DNA from: Bin87 sp964502995
GTDB lineage: Bacteria > Chloroflexota > Dehalococcoidia > Lucifugimonadales > UBA3495
Reading direction: 5' to 3'
NCBI GenBank assembly: GCA_964502995.1
Contig: CAZCZB010000005.1
Location: 1-64,000 of the forward strand
DNA length: 64,000 nt
The number at the start of each line of letters is the position of its first letter. The stretch's first letter is position 1. The position numbers and the translations under genes are program-made. The notes under the pieces are model-generated. The model had not been told where the DNA came from. It did not search any database and saw only the letters and a list, made by a program, of their open reading frames with translations. Below, in pieces: positions 34,034-41,887 of this stretch.

Positions 34034-34504
34034 TTAGCCGGTCAATTGGTTGCCCAGCAGGTCGATGGCGGCCTGTACGGCTCCGTGCTTGGTGGCGTCG
34101 CGGTCGCCGCCGACGCGAATCTCGATGGCAACGTCCTCGCCGTCCTTCACCGCCAGGCCAATCCAGAAGGTGCCGATGGGCAGCCCGCTGCGTCCGGCGG
34201 CAGGGCCGGTGACCCCGGTGGTGGACAGGGCATAGTCGGTTCCGGTCAATTCCAGCGCGCCGCGTGCCATGGCGATGGCCATTTCACGGCTGACGCTGCC
34301 GGCGGTTTCGTACAACTCCTCGGGCACGCCAAGGATCTTTTCCTTCAACCCGCCGGTGTAGGCCACCACTCCGCCGGGGAAGAACCGGGACGCTCCCGGT
34401 ATGGTGCCCAGAGTGTAGCCCAAAAGGCCGTTGGTGCAGGCTTCGGCTACGGATACCGTCTGGTGTCGTTCCAGCAGAATTTCTGCGACTTTGCTGACTT
34501 CCAC
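34034..34504 (-). CDS. CinA C-terminal (nicotinamide-nucleotide amidase-like) protein
   Basis: This 156-residue stand-alone CinA-C domain deamidates nicotinamide mononucleotide in pyridine nucleotide recycling (PncC) in the characterised members. The signature appears as VSVAEACTNGLLGYTLGTIP with GASRFFPGGVVAYT, and ALSTTGVTGPAAG. The family ESCTGG is EACTNG here, so the serine used for catalysis in PncC is Ala, and activity is uncertain. The start is GTG 34504 with AGAGGAG six bases upstream. It lies among unrelated metabolic genes. Confidence 0.85.
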   Translation of the reverse strand: MEVSKVAEILLERHQTVSVAEACTNGLLGYTLGTIPGASRFFPGGVVAYTGGLKEKILGVPEELYETAGSVSREMAIAMARGALELTGTDYALSTTGVTGPAAGRSGLPIGTFWIGLAVKDGEDVAIEIRVGGDRDATKHGAVQAAIDLLGNQLTG

Positions 34505-34569
34505 GATGATCTCCTCTCTAATCCATGGGGGCACGGCGATGGGTGGCGGCCGGGGCGGAGCGGGACAAC

Positions 34570-34893
34570 CTACACATCCATCATTTTGTCCGGAGTCATC
34601 AACTCCATGAACTCGATGCGGTTGCTTTCCACCAGCGGGCGAATCTGTCCACCGACTTCCATCGCGGCCGCGGGCAGTTGGTGTCCGCCGCGCATGGGCG
34701 ACATCAGAGCCTCGTCGGTCCATTCAAGAATGACCACGTCGGTTTCGCCCGGGCAGGTCGCGCCGTTGAAATAGACCTTGAACTCGCTGCGCTGGCCGGC
34801 GTCGTGGTAAATCTGCGCCTGCTTCTGCAACAGGCTGGCGACACGACGGGCCTCGCCGGGCTTGGTCTTGAAGATTCTCCTCAGTACGTACAT
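34570..34893 (-). CDS. Hypothetical protein, possible dimeric alpha/beta barrel
   Basis: This ~107-residue protein is not recognised with confidence. The order of strands and helices (YVLRRIFKTKPGEARRVASL, then EFKVYFNGATCP with ETDVVILEWTD) is typical of ferredoxin-like dimeric alpha/beta-barrel proteins (ABM or NIPSNAP-like). An ATG at 34905 adds four residues, but it directly abuts the GAGGAG site. The ATG at 34893, 12 bases from that site, is therefore chosen. It is upstream of the CinA-domain gene on the same strand. Confidence 0.55.
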   Translation of the reverse strand: MYVLRRIFKTKPGEARRVASLLQKQAQIYHDAGQRSEFKVYFNGATCPGETDVVILEWTDEALMSPMRGGHQLPAAAMEVGGQIRPLVESNRIEFMELMTPDKMMDV

Positions 34894-34956
34894 GGTGGTA
34901 TTCATCTCCTCTTGTTGTGGCGTTCGCTTTGATTGAGTCAATCGCTTTACGCCGGT

Positions 34957-35346
34957 TCATGCCGTCGGGTCGTAGCTGTTGACCAGGGTAGCCATACGGT
35001 TCACAAAGCGGTGGACGACAGGCCGGTCAGCCGCGATTTCGTAGTCCTCCATCTCATCGTGAAGAAAATTCTCGTGGAACTTTTCGGCAGCGAGAAATCC
35101 GGCCGCTAACAACGGATCCTGGTATTCCGCTTCCAATCGAGTCACTGCGCTCTTGGTGGCGCGGTGGCTGCGGAACTGCCAACCCCGCTGCTTGGCGGCG
35201 GCAACGACGACCTGAGTAGCCGCGCCATAGAGTTTTTCCGAACCCTGCCGGCGGTGGCCGGCGTCGAATTCAACGTCAGAGTGCGCTAGGAATTCTAAAG
35301 CCTGAGCGACACATTCGGCGGCGGTTTTTTCTCCGGTGGTGGACAT
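34957..35346 (-). CDS. PaREP1/HEPN-like helical protein
   Basis: This 129-residue, largely helical protein contains FDAGHRRQGSEKLYGAATQV and VVAAAKQRGWQFRSHRA. This reproduces the PaREP1/HEPN-like pattern (EKLxGAA, a lysine-rich helix, W, then SHR). The protein at 16844-17299 shows a looser version. HEPN-like proteins often partner nucleotidyltransferases or act as RNases. No nucleotidyltransferase is adjacent here. A C-terminal segment FHENFLHDEMEDYEI is conserved-looking. The start is ATG 35346. The function is unknown. Confidence 0.6.
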   Translation of the reverse strand: MSTTGEKTAAECVAQALEFLAHSDVEFDAGHRRQGSEKLYGAATQVVVAAAKQRGWQFRSHRATKSAVTRLEAEYQDPLLAAGFLAAEKFHENFLHDEMEDYEIAADRPVVHRFVNRMATLVNSYDPTA

Positions 35347-35394
35347 CGCCTTCCCTCATACTGACAGCCATGCGTATCGGCTACCAGTATGGTA

Positions 35395-36207
35395 TTAGGG
35401 ATCAACCTTCGGCGCAACGCTGGATAGTTCCGGTTGTTTCCGCAGCAACGCCAAAAACTCCCGGTTGCCCGCGTCCCCGGTGATGGGAGAGTCAATGGTG
35501 TCCAGGAGGACGACATCCTCCCTGTCGTTCAGCCAGTCCTGCACGCGGGAGAGGATGTCCGCTCTCAGCGCGTCGTCGCGGATTATCCCGCCCTTGCCGA
35601 CCTCCCCTTTTTGCGCCTCAAACTGCGGCTTGACCAGCACGACCCCGCAGCCGTCCGGACGCAGCCAGCCCAGAGGCTCCGGCAGCGCCATGGTCAATGA
35701 GATGAACGAAACGTCCGCCACCAGCAGGTCCACGGATTCCGGGAGGTCGAAGGGATAACGCGCGTTGACCTTTTCCATGCACACAACGCGAGGATCGCTG
35801 CGAAGCTTGTAGTGCAATTGCCCGTGTCCAACGTCCACCGCGTACACCCGCGCCGCGCCCCGCTGCAGCAGACAATCGGTGAACCCGCCCGTGGACGCGC
35901 CCACGTCCAACGCCGTGATGCCGTCCAGTTCGATCCCATATTCGTCGGCCCAGGTATCCAGCGCGTGGGCCAGTTTGACGCCGCCGCGGCTGACATAGGG
36001 CAGCCTTTCCCGCAATTCCAGAGGGGTATCGGCGCTCAGGAACGTTCCGGCCTTCTGCACCGGGCCGCCAGGGCCGATCACCGCGCCCGCCATTATGAGC
36101 GCCTGCGCCTGCTCCCGGCTTTCCACCAGCCCCCGCTCGACCAGCAGCACGTCGGCCCGCTTTCGGCCCGCCCGCCGCGTTGATTCCGGCTGATGCGAGG
36201 CTGTCAT
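35395..36207 (-). CDS. tlyA: TlyA family rRNA 2'-O-methyltransferase
   Basis: This 270-residue protein has an N-terminal S4 RNA-binding domain (KRADVLLVERGLVESREQAQ) followed by an FtsJ-like SAM methyltransferase. The linker YVSRGGVKLAHALD precedes the SAM motif ALDVGASTGGFTDCLLQRGA. Catalytic elements continue with DLLVADVSFISL and VLVKPQFEA. TlyA methylates 16S C1409 and 23S C1920 in mycobacteria, affecting capreomycin sensitivity. Some homologues are annotated as haemolysins. The start is ATG 36207, ten bases after the enoyl-CoA hydratase stop. A TTG at 36228 is less likely. Confidence 0.9.
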   Translation of the reverse strand: MTASHQPESTRRAGRKRADVLLVERGLVESREQAQALIMAGAVIGPGGPVQKAGTFLSADTPLELRERLPYVSRGGVKLAHALDTWADEYGIELDGITALDVGASTGGFTDCLLQRGAARVYAVDVGHGQLHYKLRSDPRVVCMEKVNARYPFDLPESVDLLVADVSFISLTMALPEPLGWLRPDGCGVVLVKPQFEAQKGEVGKGGIIRDDALRADILSRVQDWLNDREDVVLLDTIDSPITGDAGNREFLALLRKQPELSSVAPKVDP

Positions 36208-36217
36208 GGACGGTTGG

Positions 36218-37057
36218 CTACTCCCCAATGAATTGGGGCCGCCGCTTCTCCAGGAAAGCCCGGAATCCCTCGTGGTAGTCGCGGGTGTCGAACTGCGTGA
36301 GCGGCAAATCGGCTTCCTCTGGGGTCAGGTTCAGGGACGGTTTCGCCAGCACCTGATTCATGGTTTTCTTGTTGACCGCGTGGGACAGGGGCGCCAGGTT
36401 GGCGATGTCGGATGCCAACTTGTAGGTAACCTCTTCCAGGTTGTCGGATGGCACCACCTGGTTCACCAGCCCGATGCGCAATGCCTCGTCGGTGTCCAGC
36501 AGGCGGCCGGACAACAGGATGTACATGGCGTTGCCCTTGCCCACCAGGTTCACCAACCCATACATCTCCCGGTGGCCGATGGTGATGCCGAGGCGCGCCA
36601 CGGGAATCCCCATCCGGCTGCCCTCTGCGGCAATGCGCAGGTCGGTTGCGACGGCCAACTCGCACCCGCCGCCGGCCGCGAACCCGCGGATCATCGAGAT
36701 CACCGGGGTTCCGATCTCCGCCACAGTTTCCAGCAGGCCGTCCACGGCGCGGTTGTAGGTGCGCCCCCTGGTGGAATCGCTGCGATACTCGTCGAAGTCG
36801 CTAATGTCCGCTCCGGCAGAGAACGCCTCGCCGCCAGCGCCGGCAATCACGATGCACCGCACGTTGCGGTCAGCGTCCAATTCCCGCATCAATTCGGCCA
36901 ACCGCGTCCACATGGTGAACGATATGGCGTTTCGCTGGGCGGGCCGGTTGATGGTTACGGTTGCAACGGATTCCTCCTGGCGCAACAGGATGTAACCATC
37001 GGGGTCAACTGGCCGGTCGGACACTCCGGCGTCCAGGACAGAAATCGATTCGGGCAT
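36218..37057 (-). CDS. Enoyl-CoA hydratase/isomerase family protein
   Basis: This 279-residue crotonase-fold protein carries VATVTINRPAQRNAIS, the oxyanion-hole segment AGGEAFSAGADISDF and VISMIRGFAAGGGCELAVAT. The usual catalytic glutamate position (family P-E-x-x-L-G) reads PVARLG, so hydratase activity is doubtful. An isomerase, hydrolase or decarboxylase within the superfamily is possible. A 17-residue N-terminal extension precedes the fold. The start is ATG 37057 with GGAG about ten bases upstream. It is followed closely by tlyA and is divergent from the SthA-like gene. Confidence 0.83.
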   Translation of the reverse strand: MPESISVLDAGVSDRPVDPDGYILLRQEESVATVTINRPAQRNAISFTMWTRLAELMRELDADRNVRCIVIAGAGGEAFSAGADISDFDEYRSDSTRGRTYNRAVDGLLETVAEIGTPVISMIRGFAAGGGCELAVATDLRIAAEGSRMGIPVARLGITIGHREMYGLVNLVGKGNAMYILLSGRLLDTDEALRIGLVNQVVPSDNLEEVTYKLASDIANLAPLSHAVNKKTMNQVLAKPSLNLTPEEADLPLTQFDTRDYHEGFRAFLEKRRPQFIGE

Positions 37058-37227
37058 CGAACGGGACTCCAGGAAAAGATTGCAATGCAAAGGATAACAC
37101 AGCCACCATAGAAGACCGTTTTCATACAAAATGATACCAACGTGTGTTTGACACATGTCCTGTCCCGATTCAGAATGACTCCCAGACGAAGAGCGTGCAT
37201 ACAAAAGTTGCAAACTGGAGTGCCTGA

Positions 37228-38631
37228 GTGAGCGACTACGAATACGATCTGGTGGTAATCGGTTCCGGACCCGGTGGTCAGAGGGCGGCCATCCAGGCTG
37301 CCAAGCTGAACAAAAAGGTGGCAGTACTGGAGCGGTTGCCCATGCTTGGCGGCGTTGACGTCAATACCGGCACCGCCAGCAAGACCATGCGAGAGGCGGT
37401 GCTGCACCTCACCGGATTCCGCGAGCGCAAGATTTACGGTGAATCCTATTCTGTGAAGCAGAACATCACCATGAGCGATCTCATGGTGCGCACCGGATAC
37501 GTGATGCAGCAGCAGGTCGATATGCTGCGCGTCCACTTCCTCGGCAACCGGGTCGACATGATCCATGCCGAAGGATCGTTCGTTGACCGGCACACCATCA
37601 AGCTCACCTTCCCCGACGAGCAGTTGGACCGAACCATCACCACCGACAAGGTGATAATCGCTGTTGGCTCGTTTTCAACCACCCCACCCGTGGTTCAGGC
37701 AGACGGGCGGCTCATCTTCGTCAGCGACGACGTGCTGAACCTGCCCGACATTCCGCGCACCTTGACCATCGTGGGAGGCGGGGCCATCGGCCTGGAGTAT
37801 TGCAGCACCTTCGCCGCCCTAGGCGTCCGCGTTACCCTGGTGGACCGCAACTCGCGCCTGCTCCGGTTCGCCGACGACGAAATCGTGGACGCGCTGGTGT
37901 ACCACCTGCGGCAGAACGGTGTGACGCTGCGGCTCAACGAGAACGTGAACGACATCGAGTACATACGGGAACGGCGCGGCGTCGGTGTCCGCACCCACCT
38001 GGACAGCGGCAAGCAAATCGTCAGCGACGCCGTGATGTACTGTGTGGGACGGACCGGGGACACCGGCGCCCTCAACCTGGAGGCGGCCGGCCTGGAGGCC
38101 GACTCTCGCGGGCGTATCTCGGTGGACGACAACTATCAGACCGCCGCGCCGGGCATCTACGCGGTGGGCGGCGTCATAGGGTTCCCGGATCTGACCTCCA
38201 CCTCTCGAATGCAGGGCCGCCTGGCCGCGTGCCACGCCTTTGATGCGCCCACTAACCCGTTCCCGAACCTGCTCCCCTACACCGTCCGGACGATTCCCGA
38301 AGTGGCCATGGTGGGCCGGACCGAAGGCGAGCTCACCGACTCCGGCATCTCCTACGAGGTCGGCAGGGCCAACTACCAGGAAACCATGAGCAGCGTGATG
38401 CAGGGCGACAACGCCGGCATCCTGAAGCTCATTTTCGACACCGAGACCCGCAAGCTGCTGGGTGTCCACATCATTGGCGAGGACGCATCGGAATTGATAC
38501 ACATCGGCCAGGCCGTGATGGCGTTCGACGGCACCATCGACTATTTCACCGAAGTGGTGACAAGCTACCCCAGCCTGGCAGAGTGCTATCTGACGGCGGC
38601 GCTCAACGGGATCAACCGCCTGGAACTCTGA
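37228..38631 (+). CDS. SthA-like soluble pyridine nucleotide transhydrogenase
   Basis: This 467-residue flavoprotein of the disulfide-reductase family most resembles Si-specific NAD(P)+ transhydrogenase (SthA). FAD binding is seen in DLVVIGSGPGGQRAAIQAAK and the second Rossmann motif in LTIVGGGAIGLEYCSTFAAL. The dimerisation domain includes RTIPEVAMVGRTEGEL. The redox region reads LGGVDVNTGTASKTMREAVL, with no Cys pair, and appears one residue shorter than the usual GTxPSK. It therefore cannot act as a disulfide reductase. The start is GTG 37228. The 38632-38883 gap downstream shows no gene. Confidence 0.87.
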   Translation: MSDYEYDLVVIGSGPGGQRAAIQAAKLNKKVAVLERLPMLGGVDVNTGTASKTMREAVLHLTGFRERKIYGESYSVKQNITMSDLMVRTGYVMQQQVDMLRVHFLGNRVDMIHAEGSFVDRHTIKLTFPDEQLDRTITTDKVIIAVGSFSTTPPVVQADGRLIFVSDDVLNLPDIPRTLTIVGGGAIGLEYCSTFAALGVRVTLVDRNSRLLRFADDEIVDALVYHLRQNGVTLRLNENVNDIEYIRERRGVGVRTHLDSGKQIVSDAVMYCVGRTGDTGALNLEAAGLEADSRGRISVDDNYQTAAPGIYAVGGVIGFPDLTSTSRMQGRLAACHAFDAPTNPFPNLLPYTVRTIPEVAMVGRTEGELTDSGISYEVGRANYQETMSSVMQGDNAGILKLIFDTETRKLLGVHIIGEDASELIHIGQAVMAFDGTIDYFTEVVTSYPSLAECYLTAALNGINRLEL

Positions 38632-38883
38632 ATCCCACTCGAACCAACACGGCACGTACCGTCCCACAAAACGATCATCATCACGGCGTCCCACCACCCG
38701 CAAGGTGTACGAGCTGCCGATGCGCTCATCAGGTAGCAGGAGCTTGCACAGCATCCTTCGAGTTCTGCAAATTTTTGCTGATGCCAACCACGGCCGCCGC
38801 CGCGGGCCCTGTTTGGTCCGTAGCATGGCAATTGCCTATCACATCATTCGTTTCGGGCCGGAATATCCACCGACCGCTGTCCC

Positions 38884-39777
38884 ATGGAATGTCCCCACTG
38901 CCACCTGGACGCCGTTGAATCGGCAGTTTTTTGCAACCACTGCGGGACGCTGATGCCGGCATATTGTCCCCATTGCGGGGCAGCCAATCCTATGGACAGT
39001 CGGTTTTGCCACCAGTGCGGCGACACGTTGGCGGCCGAAACCTCCCTCGCCGGGCGCAAGCGAGGCCGCAACCGAAACCTCGGTATCCGAAATATCGGGG
39101 CCGATCTGAAAATACTCTCCGCGGACATGGCGGCCTACGCTGCGCCTCTGGTCAGGAAGTCCATCGCGGCAACCGCCCGAGGCATCATAAACGCGGCTGC
39201 ATTTTCGGCAAGCCAGATATGGAAAGTAAGTCAGCTTGCCGGTCGCGGAATGGCCCTCGCAGCCTCTGTATCGGCGCAGCGAATAAGATCACTGGTCAAA
39301 AGGTTCAATTCTCGACCACAGGCGCGGGAGCAACTGCGGCCATCCGAGCCGCCTCGGCCGTCCGAACCACCGCGACCACCCGAGCCGTCTCGACCATCCG
39401 AACCACCGCGACCATCCGAGCCGCCTCTACCGTCCGAACCACTGCGACCATCCGAGCCGCCTCTACCGTCCGAACCACTGCGGCCATCCGAGCCGTCTCG
39501 GCCGTCCGAACTACTTTGGGTGCCGGAGTCGATGCGGGTTCCCGAACCAACACCCGCGATCGAAACGCTGCGCCCCGATGTGGATTCAATCAGTTTAGAA
39601 AAGCCCGCTGCGCCGGTCCACTCAGTAATCTGTCCGCGCTGCCGCCAGGTGAGTGAGCCAGGCGCTTTGTTTTGTTATTCCTGCGGGTTGCCATTGGACG
39701 AAGAAACGCCAGCCGTTACCTCGGGAACCCCGGTTGCAGGCCAGCGTGCGGGATTCTGGATCCGATTTGGCGCCTGA
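38884..39777 (+). CDS. Zinc-ribbon protein, 5' part of an interrupted RDD gene
   Basis: The frame encodes 297 residues: a double zinc ribbon (CPHCHLDAVESAVFCNHCG and YCPHCGAANPMDSRFCHQCG), a helical stretch, and a ~55-residue run of PSEP-type hexapeptide repeats. A third zinc ribbon (CPRCRQVSEPGALFCYSCGL) follows. It then ends at AGFWIRFGA, the first strand/helix of an RDD domain, where an in-frame TGA (39775-39777) stops it. The same frame continues directly as VIDFVVLG into the RDD domain at 39790. The stop probably replaced an Arg (CGA) or Trp (TGG) codon. No ribosome site is obvious at ATG 38884. Confidence 0.65.
   Translation: MECPHCHLDAVESAVFCNHCGTLMPAYCPHCGAANPMDSRFCHQCGDTLAAETSLAGRKRGRNRNLGIRNIGADLKILSADMAAYAAPLVRKSIAATARGIINAAAFSASQIWKVSQLAGRGMALAASVSAQRIRSLVKRFNSRPQAREQLRPSEPPRPSEPPRPPEPSRPSEPPRPSEPPLPSEPLRPSEPPLPSEPLRPSEPSRPSELLWVPESMRVPEPTPAIETLRPDVDSISLEKPAAPVHSVICPRCRQVSEPGALFCYSCGLPLDEETPAVTSGTPVAGQRAGFWIRFGA
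39336..39506 (+). repeat. 18-bp tandem repeat encoding PSEP hexapeptides
   Basis: About nine imperfect 18-base units of the form CGACCATCCGAGCCGCCT encode RPSEPP, LPSEPL and close variants. Alternating unit types recur, suggesting duplication of unit pairs. The array forms a Pro/Glu-rich spacer between zinc ribbons, and its length is likely variable between strains. Confidence 0.7.
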
Positions 39778-39789
39778 GTCATAGATTTC

Positions 39790-40158
39790 GTGGTTCTGGG
39801 AACGGTGGGATTCACGATGCTAGCCGTTTGGTTGGGGCTTGAGGAATCTCTCAACGATGCAACCATAGGCTACTGGGCGTATCTGATTAACTTGCTGATT
39901 GGCGCGGCATACTACACGGGGTCGGTTTCGATTTGGTCAACCACCATAGGCAAACGCGTATTTGGCCTGTACATTCTGCGCGCGGACGGTACCAGGATCG
40001 GGGTTGGCCGGGCGTTCGCCAGATTTCTTGCCGGTTTTGTGTCCGCCCTGTACCTGGGCATTGGATATTTGATGATAGGTCTGCGAAGAGATAAACGCGG
40101 TCTGCACGATCTGATCTGTGATACGGCGGTGGTGCGCGGGCGTCCTCAGCGGGGTTGA
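39790..40158 (+). CDS. RDD family membrane domain, 3' part of interrupted gene
   Basis: This 122-residue segment holds the body of an RDD domain: a first helix (MVLGTVGFTMLAVWLGL), a second helix (GYWAYLINLLIGAAYYTGSV) and the RDD signature TIGKRVFGLYILRADGTRIG, then FARFLAGFVSALYLGIGYL and GLHDLICDTAVV. It lies in the same frame as the upstream zinc-ribbon gene, which stops 12 bases earlier. The GTG at 39790 is internal to the domain. It is probably the remainder of one 424-residue gene unless readthrough or reinitiation occurs. RDD proteins are transporter-like membrane proteins of unclear role. Confidence 0.6.
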   Translation: MVLGTVGFTMLAVWLGLEESLNDATIGYWAYLINLLIGAAYYTGSVSIWSTTIGKRVFGLYILRADGTRIGVGRAFARFLAGFVSALYLGIGYLMIGLRRDKRGLHDLICDTAVVRGRPQRG

Positions 40159-40159
40159 T

Positions 40160-41014
40160 TTGAACCTGCTCATATTCCCCTTGCTCGCGTTCACGCCGGG
40201 GATATTCTGGCTCTGGTTATTCGCACGCCGAAAGGTCTATCGTCCCGGACCGCGCCGGCTGTTGATATTCACGTTTCTCCTGGGCATGGCCGTAACTATT
40301 CCCGCCGGGTTTATCGAGTATTGGTTCCTGGACGAATCGTTGACGTCAGACTCGGCCGATCTCGCATCGGTCGCCGTGGCGATGTTGTTTGTCGTGGGGC
40401 CGGTTGAGGAAACCTGCAAGTTTCTGGCCGTGCGGGCGCTTGCCTACCGCTCGATGTATTTCGATGAACCTGCGGATGCGTTGGTGTACTGCGCTGCAGC
40501 CAGCCTGGGTTTCGCTTCTCTGGAAAACCTCGTGTACATCGCGAGTTTCGGCCCCGCAGTGATGATCGGTCGCGCACCCCTCAGCACGTTGGGGCACCTG
40601 GTTTTCGGGAGTTTCTGGGGCTATGCGCTGAGCCGACAGATTCGGAGCGGACGCCGCAGCAGGCTCCGGTTGTTGGCGGGGATCTGCCTGGCATCGCTGG
40701 TTCACGGCTTGTTCAACGTGTCTGTGTTCGTGCTGATTCCATTGGCCATTGGGTTGGTTGCCCTGGGCGCATTGTGGACGGCCCAACGGTTTGGCTGGGC
40801 ACGGAGGGTCTCGCCATTCCGTTACCGGCGGAACTATCCGAACATGCCCTGCCCCAACTGCCACCAAAACATAAGAATCGTGAGCCGTTTTTGCCAGTTC
40901 TGTGGGTTGCCGGTTTCACTGCCGCCGGCCCGACTTGTCTGCGGCTATTGTTCCAATCCAAACCGGCCTGATGCGAGGTTCTGCACGCGCTGCGGCGACC
41001 AACTGCTACGATGA
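40160..41014 (+). CDS. PrsW-type intramembrane protease with zinc ribbons
   Basis: This ~284-residue protein belongs to the PrsW/CPBP-like glutamic intramembrane protease group. The EExxK motif is in VVGPVEETCKFLAVRALAYR. Further conserved elements are ASLGFASLENLVYI, LGHLVFGSFWGYAL and ASLVHGLFNVSVF with its His. The C-terminus adds a double zinc ribbon (CPNCHQNIRIVSRFCQFCG and CGYCSNPNRPDARFCTRCG), an unusual addition. PrsW cleaves anti-sigma factors in B. subtilis. The start is taken as TTG 40160 just after the RDD stop. GTG 40118 is an alternative that overlaps the RDD frame. Confidence 0.75.
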   Translation: MNLLIFPLLAFTPGIFWLWLFARRKVYRPGPRRLLIFTFLLGMAVTIPAGFIEYWFLDESLTSDSADLASVAVAMLFVVGPVEETCKFLAVRALAYRSMYFDEPADALVYCAAASLGFASLENLVYIASFGPAVMIGRAPLSTLGHLVFGSFWGYALSRQIRSGRRSRLRLLAGICLASLVHGLFNVSVFVLIPLAIGLVALGALWTAQRFGWARRVSPFRYRRNYPNMPCPNCHQNIRIVSRFCQFCGLPVSLPPARLVCGYCSNPNRPDARFCTRCGDQLLR

Positions 41015-41024
41015 TATCTACGCA

Positions 41025-41052
41025 TTGCCAGCGTTGCGGTTGCTTGTATAAT
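41025..41052 (+). promoter_or_regulatory. Sigma-A-type promoter for CoA-transferase operon
   Basis: TTGCCA at 41025-41030 and TATAAT at 41047-41052 are 16 bases apart. The -10 box matches the consensus exactly. Transcription would begin near 41059, about 44 bases before ATG 41103. Confidence 0.65.
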
Positions 41053-41102
41053 GGCCCGCGTCGGCTTTTCGTCGACGCAAACCCTGCTGGGAGCCATTCC
41101 CG

Positions 41103-41801
41103 ATGAAGAACAAGGTCTATACCGATTTTGATTCCGCCGTCGCCGACATGAAGGACGGCATGACTTTTATGTCACCCGGCTTCGGCAACGTGGGTCTCGC
41201 CCGCAACCTGCTGGCCGCCGTCCACCGCCTGGGCGTCAAGGAACTCACCGGCATCTCCAACAACGCGGGCTCGCTGGACGACCGCGTTGACGTGGGTACG
41301 CTCATCGAGGCCGGCCAGGTCAAGAAGATGATCTGCGCCTTCACCGCGCCCACTCACCCGTCGCAGATCACCCCGTTCGTCCAGATGTACAACGACGACC
41401 TGCTGGACGCCGAACTGGTGCCCCAGGGCACCCTGGCCGAGCGGATGCGCGCGGCCGCGGCCGGCATTGGCGCGTTCTACACCCCCGCCAGCGTGGGCAC
41501 CGAGTTGGCCGAGGGCAAGGAACACCGCGAGATCAACGGGCGCACCTACGTGCTGGAATTCCCGCTGCCCGCCGATTTCGCCCTCATACGCGCCTACCGC
41601 GCCGACACCTTCGGCAATCTGCAATTCCGGCTGACCCAGCGCAACTTCAACCCGATCATGGCCATGGCCGCCGACATCACCGTGGTGGAGGTGGAGGACA
41701 GCATCGTGGAGCCGGGAGAAATCGACCCCGACTGCGTCCACGTGCCCGGCGTTTATGTTGACCGCCTGGTCAAAATTCCCGAGGACGGCATCTGGGACTG
41801 A
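41103..41801 (+). CDS. CoA transferase subunit A
   Basis: This 232-residue protein is the alpha subunit of a 3-oxoacid (succinyl-CoA:acetoacetate or similar) CoA-transferase. Family elements are MSPGFGNVGLARNLLAAVHR (the GGFG-like loop), NNAGSLDDRVDVGTLIEAGQ, VPQGTLAERMRAAAAGIGAF with YTPASVGT, and IRAYRADTFGNLQFR. The start is ATG 41103, downstream of a strong promoter. Subunit B follows after 86 bases that carry a decayed palindromic repeat. The pair activates or recycles short-chain acids as CoA esters. The exact acyl pair is unknown. Confidence 0.92.
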   Translation: MKNKVYTDFDSAVADMKDGMTFMSPGFGNVGLARNLLAAVHRLGVKELTGISNNAGSLDDRVDVGTLIEAGQVKKMICAFTAPTHPSQITPFVQMYNDDLLDAELVPQGTLAERMRAAAAGIGAFYTPASVGTELAEGKEHREINGRTYVLEFPLPADFALIRAYRADTFGNLQFRLTQRNFNPIMAMAADITVVEVEDSIVEPGEIDPDCVHVPGVYVDRLVKIPEDGIWD

Positions 41802-41815
41802 CCCGCTGTCACCAC

Positions 41816-41842
41816 GTAGGGGCGAATAATCAACCGCCCTTA
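41816..41842. repeat. Decayed GGGGCG palindrome (copy 5)
   Basis: GTAGGGGCGAATAATC matches the left arm of the family, while the right arm (AACCGCCCTTAC) carries several changes. It lies between the two CoA-transferase genes, inside the operon. Confidence 0.65.
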
Positions 41843-41887
41843 CCCTGCCGCCAGGACCCGTAGGCGAAAACCAAAGGAGCCCGACCA

